Positions 33,274 to 43,190 are shown, counted from the stretch's first letter. The stretch: 64,000 nucleotides of DNA from Caulobacter segnis (GCF_019931575.1 NZ_CP082923.1:2108001-2172000); one strand, 5' to 3'. Numbers and translations: made by a program. Notes: generated by a model not told the origin, from the sequence alone.

Positions 33274-34107
33274 ATGCAGCAGGCCGACCTCTTCAACATC
33301 GAGGGCCATGTCGCCGTCGTCACCGGGGCGGCCTCGGGTCTCGGTCTGGCCTACGCGGAGGTCATGGCGCGGAACGGCGCGATCGTGGTCCTGGCGGACC
33401 TCAATCCCGCGACGCTCGACGAACACGTGTCGCGGCTACGGGCCGAGGGCTGCGCGGTCGAGGGCGTCGTGGTCGATGTCGCGGACGCCGAGGCCCTGCG
33501 AGTGGCCATCGACGGAGCCGCCGAGCGCCATGAACGGCTAGACTAACTGTTCGCCAACGCCGGGGTGAGCGGCGGTCTTGGCACGCTGGTCTCGCAGGAT
33601 GGGGCCATCGACCAGTTCGACTTGGCGGTCTATCAGCGCGCCGTCGACATCAACCTGACCGCCACGGTGCTGGCCCTGCGTTTCGCCGCGCCGCACATGA
33701 AGCGCGCCCGGTCCGGAAGCATCGTCATCACCGCCTCGATCGCCGGTCTCCAGGCCGAGCCGATGTGCGGCTATGGCTATGTCGCGGCCAAGGCGGCGGT
33801 GATCAATGTGGCGCGGCAGGCGGCGGTCGAGCTCGCGCCGTTCAATGTGCGGGTCAACGCGATCGCGCCGGGGCCCTTCCTCACCAACATCGGTGACGGA
33901 CGGCTGAAGCAGCGGCCTGAATTGCAAAAGTTGTTCGCCGACATGGTCCCGCTGGGGCGGGTGGCCGCGGCGGAGGAGATCAAGGGGCTGGCCCTGCTGC
34001 TGGCCTCGCCGGCAGGCAGTTTCATCACCGGCGCGGTGATCCCCGTCGACGGCGGCGCGACCTGCGTCTCCACCCGTGGGAACTACGCGGCGCTGGCGGC
34101 TTCCTGA
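33274..34107 (+). pseudogene. Short-chain dehydrogenase/reductase interrupted by one in-frame TAA
   Basis: Reading from ATG 33274 gives a normal SDR N-terminus (VAVVTGAASGLGLAYAEVMARNG, then DVADAEAL) up to RLD at 33543, followed by TAA at 33544-33546. The same frame continues with LFANAGVSGG, IVITASIAG, YGYVAAKAAV and INAIAPGPF to 34107. The whole would be 277 codons, the family size. The cofactor motif TGxxxGxG and active-site YxxxK are on different sides of the stop. One base change (for example TAC to TAA) explains it. Re-initiation at GTG 33565 would lack the NAD(P) site, so the gene is probably dead. Sequencing error is possible. Confidence 0.8.
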
Positions 34108-34201
34108 GGGCCGCGCGGCGGAAAAGGTCGTGCCGCTGCGAGCAAGTGCTGGCGAGTATCCATGCGTAACCCTACCCCTAGACATAATAAGGGAGGGGAA
34201 G

Positions 34202-37168
34202 TTGCTAAGGATTGCGAGTCTCGTTTCGACGTCTTTGTTCGCCCTGATGACGGCTAGCGCCGTGGCGGCGCAAACCACCCCGCCCAGCCCAGGCGGTTCT
34301 GATGCGCGGGCATCCGAACCGGTCGCGGTCGAGGAGGTGGTGGTCACTGGTTCGCGGGTGCGCACGACCTACAATTCGCCCACGCCCGTGAACGTGGTCG
34401 GCGCCGAGCGCATGCAGCAGCTGGCGATCCCGGACGTGGCCACCGCCTTGAACCAGATCCCATCGTTCCGGGCCACGGCGTCGGCGTCGACGATCCTGTT
34501 CCGGGTCAACGGCGCGATCGGCGGCAACACGCCCGACCTGCGGGGGCTGGGCACCAGCCGCACCCTGGTGCTGGTCGACGGCCGCCGCTTCGTGCCCAGC
34601 CTCGACTCCGGCGGTGTCGACCTGAACAGCGTGCCCAACGCCCTGGTCAAGCGCTCGGAAGTCGTTACCGGCGGCGCTTCGGCGGCCTATGGGGCCGACG
34701 CGGTGGCCGGCGTGGTCAACCTGATCCTCGACACCAAGTTCAATGGCTTCAAGATGGACGCCAGCGCCGGTGTCAGCGAGCGCGGCGACGGCAAGAACTA
34801 CTTCTTCTCGGCATCGGGCGGACGTGGTTTCGCCGGCGATCGCGGCCACATCATCGGCGGCGTCGAATACCGGCAGGACAAGGGCGTCGGCAACTGTTTC
34901 GAGCGCGACTGGTGCGCCAGGCGGACGAACTTCGTGCCCAACCCGGGCTATATCGGCGGCGTCAGCACCAATGGCCTGCCGGCCACCCTGGTGCTGGACA
35001 ACGTCTACTTCGCCTACGCCCCGACCGGCGTGCTGATGAGCGCCGTTCAGACGGTCGGTGGGGTCAAGACGACCCTGGGCCAGCAGGTCAACAACACCGG
35101 CGCCACGGCGCTGCCCGCCGCCTTGCGCGGCTTGCAGTTCAACACCGCCGGCGACGCCCTCGTACCGTTCAAGTTCGGCGACTACCTTTCCGGCACCTTC
35201 ATGCAGGGCGGCGACCCGGCCGCCAGCAACAACTGGGGCTGGGGCAACCCGCCGCTGGTCACGCCGACCTCGCACGCCTCGGGCATGGTCCATGTCGACT
35301 ATGATCTGACGCCCAAGACCCAGGCGTTCGGCGAGTTCATCTTCAGCCGCACCAAGGGCGGCCCGGTGCGCACCTCGGTGCTGCTGCAGGCCCCGGCCGG
35401 CGGCTCGGCCGGCATCGACATCAACAACGCGTTCATCTCGCCCACGGTGCGGGCCCAGATCCTGACGGCCAATCCGAACATCACGGCGATCAACGTCAAC
35501 ACCGCCGTCGCCCAAGGCGGAGACACGGTGGTGGCTTCCAGCACCAACGACATCTACCGTTTCGTCACCGGCCTGAAGGGGGAGCTCTTCAAGGACTGGC
35601 GCTGGGACGCCAGCTATGAGTACGGCCAGACCGACAGCGATACGATCGTCAAGAACACGCGCCTGGCCTCGTTCGATACCCAGGCGACCAACGCCATCAC
35701 GCCGCCGGCCGGTTACACGGGGACCACCTACCGCACGCCCTGGGGCGCGCCGGTGATCTGCGCCTCGTCCGTGGCCAATCCCAACGACGGCTGCCTACCC
35801 GTTGACCTGTTCGGCGCGAACCTCAGTCCCGAAGCCAAGGCCAAGTACTTCAAGGACGAGTGGCAGACCCGCAAGATCACCCAGCACGACGTGATGCTGA
35901 ACGTGCGCGGTTCGCTGTTCAATCTGCCGGCTGGTCCGGTCCAGGTGGCGTTCGGCGGCGAGTTCCGTCGTGACGAGGTCTCTGGCGACGTGGACCCGCT
36001 GACCAAGGCCGGCCAGTTCGCCGCGCCCCAGGTCACGGCCCTGCCGCAGATTCTGAGCAAGGTCACCGAAGGCTATGTCGAGGCCAACATTCCGCTGCTG
36101 GCCGATCTGCCGCTGGCCAAGACCCTGTCGGTCGACCTGACCGGCCGCGCCACGCACTACAGCAAGTTCGGCAACGCCAAGCCCTGGAAGGTCGGCCTGG
36201 AGTACCAGCCTGACGACCAGATCCTGGTGCGCGTGACGCGCTCGGCCGACATCCGCGCGCCGTCGGCGGCGGAGTCCAACCCCAACACCGTGCAGACCTT
36301 CCTGCCGCTCAACGATCCGTTCAGCGGGAGCAACCATCTGATCGGCGCTCTGGCAGGCGGCAATCCGAACCTCGAGCTGGAGCGGGCCAAGACCACCACG
36401 GCCGGCGTGGTGCTGAAGCCGAACTTCCTGTCCGGCTTCCACGCCTCGGTGGACTGGTACGACATCACGGTGCGCAACGCGATCGACTCGGTCTCGGCGC
36501 CGAACATTCTGTCGGCCTGCGCCACCAAGAACCTGCTGTGCAACCTGATCACCTTCAGCGGCGCGGCCAAGGCCAGCCCCGTGGTGTCGGTGCTGTCCAA
36601 CTTCCAGAACGTCGCCGAGCTGCACGCCGAGGGCTACGAGTTCCAGTCGGACTATACGATCCCGGACGTCTGGGACGGCGTGATGACCTTCCAGCTCAAC
36701 GCCAACTACGTGAAGGACCTGAAGTCGATCGGCGGCACGGGCCTGGTCACCCGCATGAACGGCGTCACCGGCAACGCCGGCTCGCTGGCCGGTATCGCGG
36801 GCGTGCCGAAGTACAAGATCGACGGCGTGGTCTCGTACACGCGCCCGAATTGGGGCCTGGCCGCGCACGCGCGCTACATTCCCAAGAGCATCCTGGATCC
36901 GACCAAGGTCGGGCCCGAGGATGAGGGCTACAACGTCAACCTCGCCACCAGCATCACCACCAATCGGGTCAGCTCGCGGTTCTATCTGGACCTGTCCGGC
37001 TCGGCGCAACTGCCGGCGCTGTTCGGCAGCAGCAAGACCGAGCTCTATGGCGGGATCACCAACGTGTTCGACAAGTCCCAGCCGCCCGAGCTGCGCCTGT
37101 TTGGTAACCCGCTGCAGTACGACACGGTGGGCCGCGCCTTCCGAGTAGGGGTCCGGGCCGCCTGGTAG
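34202..37168 (+). CDS. TonB-dependent receptor
   Basis: 988 aa. A signal peptide (SLVSTSLFALMTASAVAAQ) is followed by a TonB-box-like EEVVVTGSR, a plug domain (LRGLGTSRTLVLVDGRRFVP, VVTGGASAAYGADAVAGVVN) and a long beta-barrel ending in VGVRAAW, with a C-terminal aromatic. It should import a bulky substrate across the outer membrane using TonB energy. TTG 34202 is preferred because GGGAGGGG lies just upstream and the signal peptide then starts correctly. A strong terminator at 37236-37276 ends the transcript. The nearby catabolic genes suggest its ligand is their substrate. Confidence 0.93.
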   Translation: MLRIASLVSTSLFALMTASAVAAQTTPPSPGGSDARASEPVAVEEVVVTGSRVRTTYNSPTPVNVVGAERMQQLAIPDVATALNQIPSFRATASASTILFRVNGAIGGNTPDLRGLGTSRTLVLVDGRRFVPSLDSGGVDLNSVPNALVKRSEVVTGGASAAYGADAVAGVVNLILDTKFNGFKMDASAGVSERGDGKNYFFSASGGRGFAGDRGHIIGGVEYRQDKGVGNCFERDWCARRTNFVPNPGYIGGVSTNGLPATLVLDNVYFAYAPTGVLMSAVQTVGGVKTTLGQQVNNTGATALPAALRGLQFNTAGDALVPFKFGDYLSGTFMQGGDPAASNNWGWGNPPLVTPTSHASGMVHVDYDLTPKTQAFGEFIFSRTKGGPVRTSVLLQAPAGGSAGIDINNAFISPTVRAQILTANPNITAINVNTAVAQGGDTVVASSTNDIYRFVTGLKGELFKDWRWDASYEYGQTDSDTIVKNTRLASFDTQATNAITPPAGYTGTTYRTPWGAPVICASSVANPNDGCLPVDLFGANLSPEAKAKYFKDEWQTRKITQHDVMLNVRGSLFNLPAGPVQVAFGGEFRRDEVSGDVDPLTKAGQFAAPQVTALPQILSKVTEGYVEANIPLLADLPLAKTLSVDLTGRATHYSKFGNAKPWKVGLEYQPDDQILVRVTRSADIRAPSAAESNPNTVQTFLPLNDPFSGSNHLIGALAGGNPNLELERAKTTTAGVVLKPNFLSGFHASVDWYDITVRNAIDSVSAPNILSACATKNLLCNLITFSGAAKASPVVSVLSNFQNVAELHAEGYEFQSDYTIPDVWDGVMTFQLNANYVKDLKSIGGTGLVTRMNGVTGNAGSLAGIAGVPKYKIDGVVSYTRPNWGLAAHARYIPKSILDPTKVGPEDEGYNVNLATSITTNRVSSRFYLDLSGSAQLPALFGSSKTELYGGITNVFDKSQPPELRLFGNPLQYDTVGRAFRVGVRAAW

Positions 37169-37235
37169 GCGCGAAGCCCGACCGCAGACGGCGCCGCTTT
37201 TCCTTCCTCCTCGGGCGGCGCCGATCTTCCTTCCA

Positions 37236-37276
37236 TCCCGATGCGGGGTCCTGCGGGACCCGCATCGGGATTTTTT
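37236..37276 (+). terminator. Rho-independent terminator of the TonB receptor gene
   Basis: A stem of about 15 bp (TCCCGATGCGGG pairing with CCCGCATCGGGA, plus GC pairs nearer the loop with one bulge) is followed directly by six T at 37271-37276. Confidence 0.9.
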
Positions 37277-37315
37277 GTGTCGGAAGCATCGCGGCGCCGA
37301 GAGGGCGCAAAGCAA

Positions 37316-37341
37316 AACGCCCACCCCGAGGGGCGGGCGTT
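37316..37341 (-). terminator. Rho-independent terminator of the Fe-alcohol dehydrogenase gene
   Basis: AACGCCCACCCC (37316-37327) pairs with GGGGCGGGCGTT (37330-37341) with one mismatch. On the minus strand the stem is followed by TTTTGCTTT. It lies 23 nt after the stop of the minus-strand dehydrogenase gene. Confidence 0.8.
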
Positions 37342-37363
37342 GCAACAATGCGCGGAAGAGAGC

Positions 37364-38524
37364 CTACCAGGCTGCTTCGTAGATCGCGCGCGCGTCGGCT
37401 TCGGTCAGGACGCGGGGATTACGCTCCAGGAGGCGCGTGACCTTCATCGCCGCCGTGGCCATGCGGGGGATGGCCTGCCGCTCGATGCCGAAGTCCGACA
37501 GGCGGCGCTTGATCCCGCAGGCGTCGGCCAGGGCGATGACCCGCTCGACGCCGGCCAGGGCGTCGGCCATCGGATCGCCGCTGGGCGCCACGCCCAGGGC
37601 CTGGGCGATGTCGGCATAGCGCTCGGGAGAGGCCTCGATGTTCAGGCGCAGCACGTGCGGCAGCAGCAGGGCGTTGGCCACGCCGTGGGCGATGTGGAAC
37701 TCGCCGCCCAGCGGGTAGGCCAGGGCGTGCACGGCCGCGGTGTTCACCGGACCCAGGCACAGGCCGCCATAGTAGCTGGCGATCATCATCGCCGACCGGG
37801 CCTTCAGGTCGTCGCCATGCTTGCAGGCGCGCTCGATGTTGTCGGCGATCAGGCGGATGCCGCCCAGGGCGTAGACGTCGATCAGCGGATGAGCGAACCG
37901 ATTGGCGTAGGCCTCGATGCAGTGGGTCAGGGCGTCCAGGCCCGTCGCGGCGGTCACCGAGGGCGGCATGGTCACCGTGAGGGCCGGATCCAGATAGGCC
38001 GCGTCGGGCACTAGGTGCGGGCTGACGACGCCCTTCTTCAGATCCTCGTCCTCGTCGCCGAGGATGGCGATCGGTGTGACCTCGCTGCCCGTGCCGGCGG
38101 TGGTCGGGACACAGGCCAGCCAGAGGTCGCGACAGGCCACCAGGTCGGTGCCCAGCACCTCCATGATGCCCTGCCGGCCGTCGTAGAGAGCGGCGACCAG
38201 CTTGGCGACGTCCATCGCGCTGCCGCCGCCCAGTCCGACGACGGCGTCGGCCTCGCAGGCGCGAGCGGCCGCTAGGGCCGCCTCGAATTCCTTGAGAGTC
38301 GGTTCGCCCACCAGGTCATGCCAGAGGGTGGCGCGGACGCCCGCCGCTTCCAGGGTCTCGACCAACGGCCGGCACAGGAACAGCGTGGGCTCGGTGGTGG
38401 CGATGAAGACCGATGTGGCGCGACGGGAGACGAGGTCGAAGGCGCATCGCTGCAAGGCCCCCGGTCCGAACGTGAGCGTTCCCGCGTTGACCATGCTGAT
38501 GAGCCTTTGCTCGCCCGACTCCAT
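37364..38524 (-). CDS. Iron-containing alcohol dehydrogenase
   Basis: 386 aa, standard for the group III Fe-ADH family. The NAD-binding GGGSAMDVAK, the PTTAGTGSEVT motif and the metal ligands (Asp and His in GLDALTHCIEAYANRFAHP, His in GEFHIAHGVANALLLPH) are all present. It should interconvert an alcohol or hydroxy acid and the carbonyl form with NAD(P)(H). ATG 38524 follows GAAGGA. It is divergent from the GntR regulator and the catabolic operon, so it probably belongs to the same pathway. Maleylacetate reductase-like activity cannot be excluded. Confidence 0.92.
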   Translation of the reverse strand: MESGEQRLISMVNAGTLTFGPGALQRCAFDLVSRRATSVFIATTEPTLFLCRPLVETLEAAGVRATLWHDLVGEPTLKEFEAALAAARACEADAVVGLGGGSAMDVAKLVAALYDGRQGIMEVLGTDLVACRDLWLACVPTTAGTGSEVTPIAILGDEDEDLKKGVVSPHLVPDAAYLDPALTVTMPPSVTAATGLDALTHCIEAYANRFAHPLIDVYALGGIRLIADNIERACKHGDDLKARSAMMIASYYGGLCLGPVNTAAVHALAYPLGGEFHIAHGVANALLLPHVLRLNIEASPERYADIAQALGVAPSGDPMADALAGVERVIALADACGIKRRLSDFGIERQAIPRMATAAMKVTRLLERNPRVLTEADARAIYEAAW

Positions 38525-38802
38525 CGGCCTTTTCCTTCTATCGCCTGCAAGAGGACTAGGGCTGGCGGAGGAGGGGCACTTGCTCGTAGAGGCACCCCGA
38601 CTTGCACCGGCGCTGTGGCCGGCTCGCGGGCGCGGATGTCGTCGCGCGAAAAGAATGGCGCCGCTAAAGGCAAGGTCCAGGTCGCGAAGCGGTCTAGAAG
38701 GAGCGGCTGTTCTCTCGCGAGGACGTTACAGGCATTATACAGCGGACGAACCGGCGCCTTGGCGACGGCGAGTCCGAACCAGCGAACTATCAGGAGGCCC
38801 CC
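38525..38802. other. Divergent control region without a gene
   Basis: 278 bp between the Fe-alcohol dehydrogenase and the GntR regulator. No gene and no clear palindrome is seen. A possible -10-like TATACA occurs near 38737. Confidence 0.35.
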
Positions 38803-39534
38803 GTGGCTCGCCGTTCTCCCGTCCGCGAAGATCACGTCAGCGTGGCGCCCGACGGCGACGCCCGTGATCGAGCCGAGGCGGGGCAGGGGCGGATCAAGCG
38901 CTCGCCCGGCTATGTCGAGGAGGTCTTCGAGGTCATCCGCGCCGACATCATGTCGCTGGCCATTCCGCCGGACACGCGAATCTCGATCGATGATCTGGCG
39001 CGCCGCCTGGGCGTGTCCCAGACCCCGATCCGTGAAGCGCTGAGCATGCTGGAAGCGATCGGCCTGGTCACCAAGCGCCACTTCGCCGGCTATTGCAGCG
39101 CGCCCCAGCTGAACCGCCGGCAACTGGATCAGCTGTATGAAGCCCGTCTGCTGATCGAGCCGTTCGCCGCGCGCCGCGCCGCCGAGCAGATGGACGACAC
39201 GGCGATGGCCGAACTGGTCGCCCTGGCCGACGCCATGACGCCGGGCGAGTCGCGCCAGTCCTACGACAAGTTCGCCGACCAGGATTCCGAGCTGCACGAC
39301 CTGATCGCGGCGGGCAGCGGCAATCCGATCATCCGCGAGACGCTGTCGCGTCTGCACTCGCACCTGCACATCTTCCGCCTGCGCTTCCATAGCGAGGTGA
39401 CGACCGAGGCGGTCAACGAGCACGCGGACCTGATCGCGGCCCTGACGTCGCGCGATCCTGACGCCGCCGAGAAGGCTATGCGCGAGCATATCCAGCGCTC
39501 GTACGCCCGCGTGGTGCCGTTCGCGGGCGAATAG
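38803..39534 (+). CDS. GntR-family regulator, FCD type
   Basis: 243 aa. After about 35 charged residues comes the winged HTH (IRADIMSLAIPPDTRISIDDLARRLGVSQTPIREALSMLEAIG). A helical FCD effector domain follows with the metal-type residues D and H (DSELHDLI, then HSHLH, then NEHADLI). GTG 38803 follows AGGAGG by 5 nt. FCD regulators respond to organic acids and usually repress the neighbouring catabolic genes. The 23-bp palindrome at 39674-39696, between this gene and the AraC/enzyme operon, is the best candidate operator. Confidence 0.9.
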   Translation: MARRSPVREDHVSVAPDGDARDRAEAGQGRIKRSPGYVEEVFEVIRADIMSLAIPPDTRISIDDLARRLGVSQTPIREALSMLEAIGLVTKRHFAGYCSAPQLNRRQLDQLYEARLLIEPFAARRAAEQMDDTAMAELVALADAMTPGESRQSYDKFADQDSELHDLIAAGSGNPIIRETLSRLHSHLHIFRLRFHSEVTTEAVNEHADLIAALTSRDPDAAEKAMREHIQRSYARVVPFAGE

Positions 39535-39673
39535 CTCCGCGACAAGAACATCCGAAATCGATCTCCATCCCAAGACGTCGCCTGGGCTGGAGCGCCCGCG
39601 CGGCGTGCGTCGACATGCCTGTAGCGGCAGGAAAACCGCGCTTGCGCCTGATCCGGAAAATACTGCTTTCCAT

Positions 39674-39696
39674 ATTTCCTATATGATATAGGAAAT
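39674..39696. promoter_or_regulatory. 23-bp perfect palindrome, probable operator of the catabolic operon
   Basis: The arms ATTTCCTATAT and ATATAGGAAAT flank a central G39685, with every base paired. It is AT-rich in a GC-rich region and ends 42 bp before the AraC gene start. Size and symmetry fit a GntR/FCD dimer site. Confidence 0.75.
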
Positions 39697-39737
39697 TGCT
39701 CAGGGAGGGTACGCTCCCAGTTAGGGGAGGCGCTGCG

Positions 39738-40742
39738 TTGAACGTCTTCAATTCAAGCGATCTGACGGGCCGGTCGGCTCCTGGTGGATGGGCGGGCCTG
39801 TTCGCCAGCCAGATCGAAGCGATGGATTTCATCCCCGCCAAGCCAGACGCCTTCATGGCGGAGCTGGCCAGCAGCGACCTGGGGCCGCTGCGCATGGCGC
39901 GGCTGACCTGCGGGCGGACGACGATCGAGCGTGGCGCCTCGCGGATCGCCGCCCATAAGGGCAGGCCGACCTATCTCTTGATGCTGCAGGTGCGCGGCGA
40001 GGCCGAGGTCAGCCACTACGGCAAGGTCTCGACCCTGGCCGAGGGCGACTTCGTGCTGTGCGACAGCGCCGCGCCTATCAAGATCCGCTTTCTCGACGAC
40101 GTCGAGACGCTGTTTCTCAAGGTCGAGGCTTCGGTCCTGAAGGAACACCTGCCATCGCCAGAATGCTTCTGCGGTCGCGCCTTGCGGACCAGCGAGGGCT
40201 TGACGGCGACGGCGACGGCCATGGCCCTGAACCTGTTCGGTCACCTCGAGGCCGGGCTGTCGCTGAACTATCGGGATCGTGTCGCGCGGCATCTGCTGGA
40301 CATCGTCGCGACGGCCTACGCCCTGGCCTTCGACGCGCCCAGCTCGCGTTCGTCGGTCGTCAGCGGCCGCTGCGCGACGGTGAAGCTCTTCATCGAGCAG
40401 CACCTGCGCGACCCCGAGCTGACGCCGTGCTCGGTGGCCGCCGGCACGAAGCTGTCGACGCGCTACCTGCGGATGATCTTCGCCAGCGAGAACGAGACGG
40501 TGTCGGCCTATATATTGCGCCGGCGGCTGGAGCAGTGCGCCCGGCAGATCGCCGATCCCGCCTGGCGCGGTCACTCGATGACCGAGATCGCCTTCGGCTG
40601 GGGCTTCAACAGCGCCCCGCATTTCACGCGCACCTTCCGAGACCGATTCGGCCTCCCGCCGCGCGAATACCGCCGGCTGAAGCTGGAGCAGGAGGGCGGA
40701 GCCTTCGGGACCCGAACGCGACAAGCTGCCCGGGCGGCCTGA
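39738..40742 (+). CDS. AraC-family transcriptional regulator
   Basis: 334 aa. The N-terminal half (about 30-200) is an AraC_binding_2-type sensor (PTYLLMLQVRGEAEVSHYG, GDFVLCDSAAPIKIRF). The C-terminal half has the double HTH (CSVAAGTKLSTRYLRMIFASE, then SMTEIAFGWGFNSAPHFTRTFRDRFGLPPREYR). TTG 39738 follows AGGGGAGG by 7 nt. Its TGA overlaps the aldehyde dehydrogenase ATG as TGATG, so it is the first gene of the enzyme operon and probably activates it. Confidence 0.92.
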   Translation: MNVFNSSDLTGRSAPGGWAGLFASQIEAMDFIPAKPDAFMAELASSDLGPLRMARLTCGRTTIERGASRIAAHKGRPTYLLMLQVRGEAEVSHYGKVSTLAEGDFVLCDSAAPIKIRFLDDVETLFLKVEASVLKEHLPSPECFCGRALRTSEGLTATATAMALNLFGHLEAGLSLNYRDRVARHLLDIVATAYALAFDAPSSRSSVVSGRCATVKLFIEQHLRDPELTPCSVAAGTKLSTRYLRMIFASENETVSAYILRRRLEQCARQIADPAWRGHSMTEIAFGWGFNSAPHFTRTFRDRFGLPPREYRRLKLEQEGGAFGTRTRQAARAA

Positions 40743-42238
40743 TGCAACATTCAGACATGAGGTTGATGGTGACCACGACGGAAGCCCGCCGAACCACGCT
40801 CGCGCGCCCGGACCTGCTGCGCTCGCAGGCCTACTACGCCGGCGCCTGGCGCGACGCCGCTTCGGGCGAGACCATCGCCGTGACGGATCCGTTCTCGGGT
40901 GAGACCCTGGCCCAGGTGGCCCTGGTCGGCGAAGGCGAGATCCAGGCGGCGATCGCGGCGGCCGAAGCGGCGTTTCCCCGATGGTCACGGACCCCGCATC
41001 GGGAGCGGGGCGCGCTGCTGCGCCGCTGGCTGGAGCTGATCGAGCGCGACAAGGAAGATCTGGCGCGCCTGATCACCTTGGAGAATGGCAAGCCGCTCAA
41101 GGAAGCGCGCGCCGAGGTCGCCTACGGCGCCGGCTTTATCGAGATCTATGCCGAGATGGCGGCAGGCGTCCTGGGCGAGATCATCCCGCCGAACGCGCCC
41201 GGGCGACGGCTCTTGGTCGAGCGCGAGCCCATCGGGGTCTGCGCGGCGATCACGCCGTGGAACTTTCCGATGGCCATGCTGACGCGCAAGATCGCCCCGG
41301 CCCTGGCGGCGGGCTGCGTCATGGTCTGCAAGCCGGCCAGCGAGACGCCGCTGACCGCCCTGGCCCTGGCCGCGCTGGCCGAGGAAGCGGGTATTCCGCC
41401 TGGCGTGCTGAGCGTGCTGGTCAGCACACCGGCCCTGTTCGGCGACATCGTCACCGCCTCCAGCGCAGTTCGGAAGATCACCTTTACGGGATCGACCGGG
41501 GTCGGGGCCAAGCTGATGGCTGCCTCGGCGCCGACCATCAAACGTTTGTCGCTGGAGTTGGGCGGCAACGCGCCGCTGCTCATCTTCGACGACGCCGATC
41601 TCGACACCGCCGTCGAGACCGCGATGGTCGCCAAGTTCCGCAACGGCGGGCAGAGCTGCATCGCCGCCAACCGGATCTACGTCCAACGCGGCGTCTATGA
41701 GGCCTTCCTGGCGGCCTTCCAGGCGCGGATCGGCGCGCTGAAGGTCGGCGATGGCCTGGATCCAGCCACCGACATCGGGCCGCTGATCAGCGGCCGGGCG
41801 GTCGAGAAGGTCGAGCGTCATCTGGACGAGGCCCTGGCCGGCGGCGGCCGTCTGGTCCATGGCGGCCGCGGCGACGGCTCGCTGCTGTCGCCGCCGACCC
41901 TGGTGGCCGACGTCGCCAGCGACGCCCTGCTGACCCGTGAGGAGACCTTCGGCCCGCTGGCCGGGGTGATCCCGTTCAAGACCTACGACCAGGCGATCGC
42001 TCGCGCCAACGACACGCCGTTCGGCCTGGCGGCCTATGTCTGCTCGTCGCGTCCGGACACCATCGCCCAGGCGGGGCGCGACCTGGAGACGGGCATGGTC
42101 GGGATTAACACGGGCCTGATCTCGACGGCCGCAGCGCCGTTCGGCGGGGTCAAGTCCTCGGGGGTCGGACGAGAGGGCTCGCATCACGGGCTCTCCGAGT
42201 ACCTGAACTACAAGTACCTGTGCCAGGCTGGCCTCTAG
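40742..42238 (+). CDS. NAD(P)-dependent aldehyde dehydrogenase (succinate-semialdehyde dehydrogenase-like)
   Basis: 498 aa. The core motifs are intact: TPWNFPMAM, cofactor loop TGSTGVGAKLM, catalytic Glu in LSLELGGNAP and catalytic Cys in FRNGGQSCIAANR. The closest style is the GabD group, which oxidises succinate semialdehyde or similar omega-semialdehydes to acids. The start is taken at ATG 40742 because of the TGATG coupling with araC; ATG 40757 or 40766 would shorten it by 5-8 residues. Confidence 0.92.
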   Translation: MQHSDMRLMVTTTEARRTTLARPDLLRSQAYYAGAWRDAASGETIAVTDPFSGETLAQVALVGEGEIQAAIAAAEAAFPRWSRTPHRERGALLRRWLELIERDKEDLARLITLENGKPLKEARAEVAYGAGFIEIYAEMAAGVLGEIIPPNAPGRRLLVEREPIGVCAAITPWNFPMAMLTRKIAPALAAGCVMVCKPASETPLTALALAALAEEAGIPPGVLSVLVSTPALFGDIVTASSAVRKITFTGSTGVGAKLMAASAPTIKRLSLELGGNAPLLIFDDADLDTAVETAMVAKFRNGGQSCIAANRIYVQRGVYEAFLAAFQARIGALKVGDGLDPATDIGPLISGRAVEKVERHLDEALAGGGRLVHGGRGDGSLLSPPTLVADVASDALLTREETFGPLAGVIPFKTYDQAIARANDTPFGLAAYVCSSRPDTIAQAGRDLETGMVGINTGLISTAAAPFGGVKSSGVGREGSHHGLSEYLNYKYLCQAGL

Positions 42239-42254
42239 GTCGGGAGGACCAACG

Positions 42255-43190
42255 ATGCGTCAATCCAAGAAGATCATCATCACCTGCGCGCCGACGGGCT
42301 CGATCCATACGCCATCGATGTCGCCGCACCTGCCGATCACACCGGACGAGATCGCCGAGGCCGCCATCGAAGCGGCCGCCGCCGGAGCCTCGATCCTGCA
42401 TCTCCATGCTCGCGATCCCATCGACGGGCGACCGAGCCCCTCGGCCGAACACTTCGGCGCCTTCCTGCCGCGGATCAAGCAGGCCACCGACGCGGTGATC
42501 AACATCTCAACCGGCGGCAGCTCGACCATGTCTCTGGATGCCCGGCTGGAGGCGGCCTTCGCTTTCAAGCCGGAGGTCTGCTCGCTGAACATGGGCCCGC
42601 TGATCTTCGACTTCAGCGGCGCCGGCGCGCGGGTTGAGACCTGGCGGCACGATTGGGAGCGCGAGTACGTCGAAACCTCGCGCGGCCGGATCATGTACAA
42701 CGACAACGTCTATATCGAGCGCATCATGCGCGAGATCGGGCAGGGGCTCGGCACGCGCTTCGAATTCGAGTGCTACGACATCGGCCATCTCTACACCTTG
42801 GCGCACTTCGCCGAGCGGGGCCTGATCAAGCCGCCATTCCTGATCCAGGGCGTGTTCGGCATCCTGGGCGGCATCGGACCGGACGTGCGCAACCTGGCTC
42901 ACATGGTCACCGTCGCCGACAGCCTGTTCGGCGACGACTACGTCTTCTCTGCCTTCGCCGCGGGCCGCCATCAGATGCCCTTCTGCACCCAGAGCGCGCT
43001 GCTGGGCGGCAATGTCCGGGTGGGGCTGGAGGACAGCCTCTACATCGGCCGTGGCGAGCTGGCGAAATCCAACGCCGAGCAGGTGAGCAAGATCCGAGGG
43101 ATCATCGAGGCCCTAGGGCTCGACGTCGCCAAGCCTGACGAGGCGCGCCAGATGCTGGACCTCAAGGGCGGCGACGCCGTCGGCTTCTGA
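42255..43190 (+). CDS. Beta-keto acid cleavage enzyme (BKACE, DUF849)
   Basis: 311 aa. The zinc ligands are in ILHLHARDP (two His) and GLEDSLY (Glu). INISTGGS and NMGPLIFDF are family motifs. These enzymes condense a beta-keto acid with acetyl-CoA and cleave it to acetoacetate plus a CoA ester; Kce of lysine fermentation is the founder. The substrate varies widely across the family. ATG 42255 follows GGGAGGACC. It sits 16 bp after the aldehyde dehydrogenase. Confidence 0.93.
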   Translation: MRQSKKIIITCAPTGSIHTPSMSPHLPITPDEIAEAAIEAAAAGASILHLHARDPIDGRPSPSAEHFGAFLPRIKQATDAVINISTGGSSTMSLDARLEAAFAFKPEVCSLNMGPLIFDFSGAGARVETWRHDWEREYVETSRGRIMYNDNVYIERIMREIGQGLGTRFEFECYDIGHLYTLAHFAERGLIKPPFLIQGVFGILGGIGPDVRNLAHMVTVADSLFGDDYVFSAFAAGRHQMPFCTQSALLGGNVRVGLEDSLYIGRGELAKSNAEQVSKIRGIIEALGLDVAKPDEARQMLDLKGGDAVGF

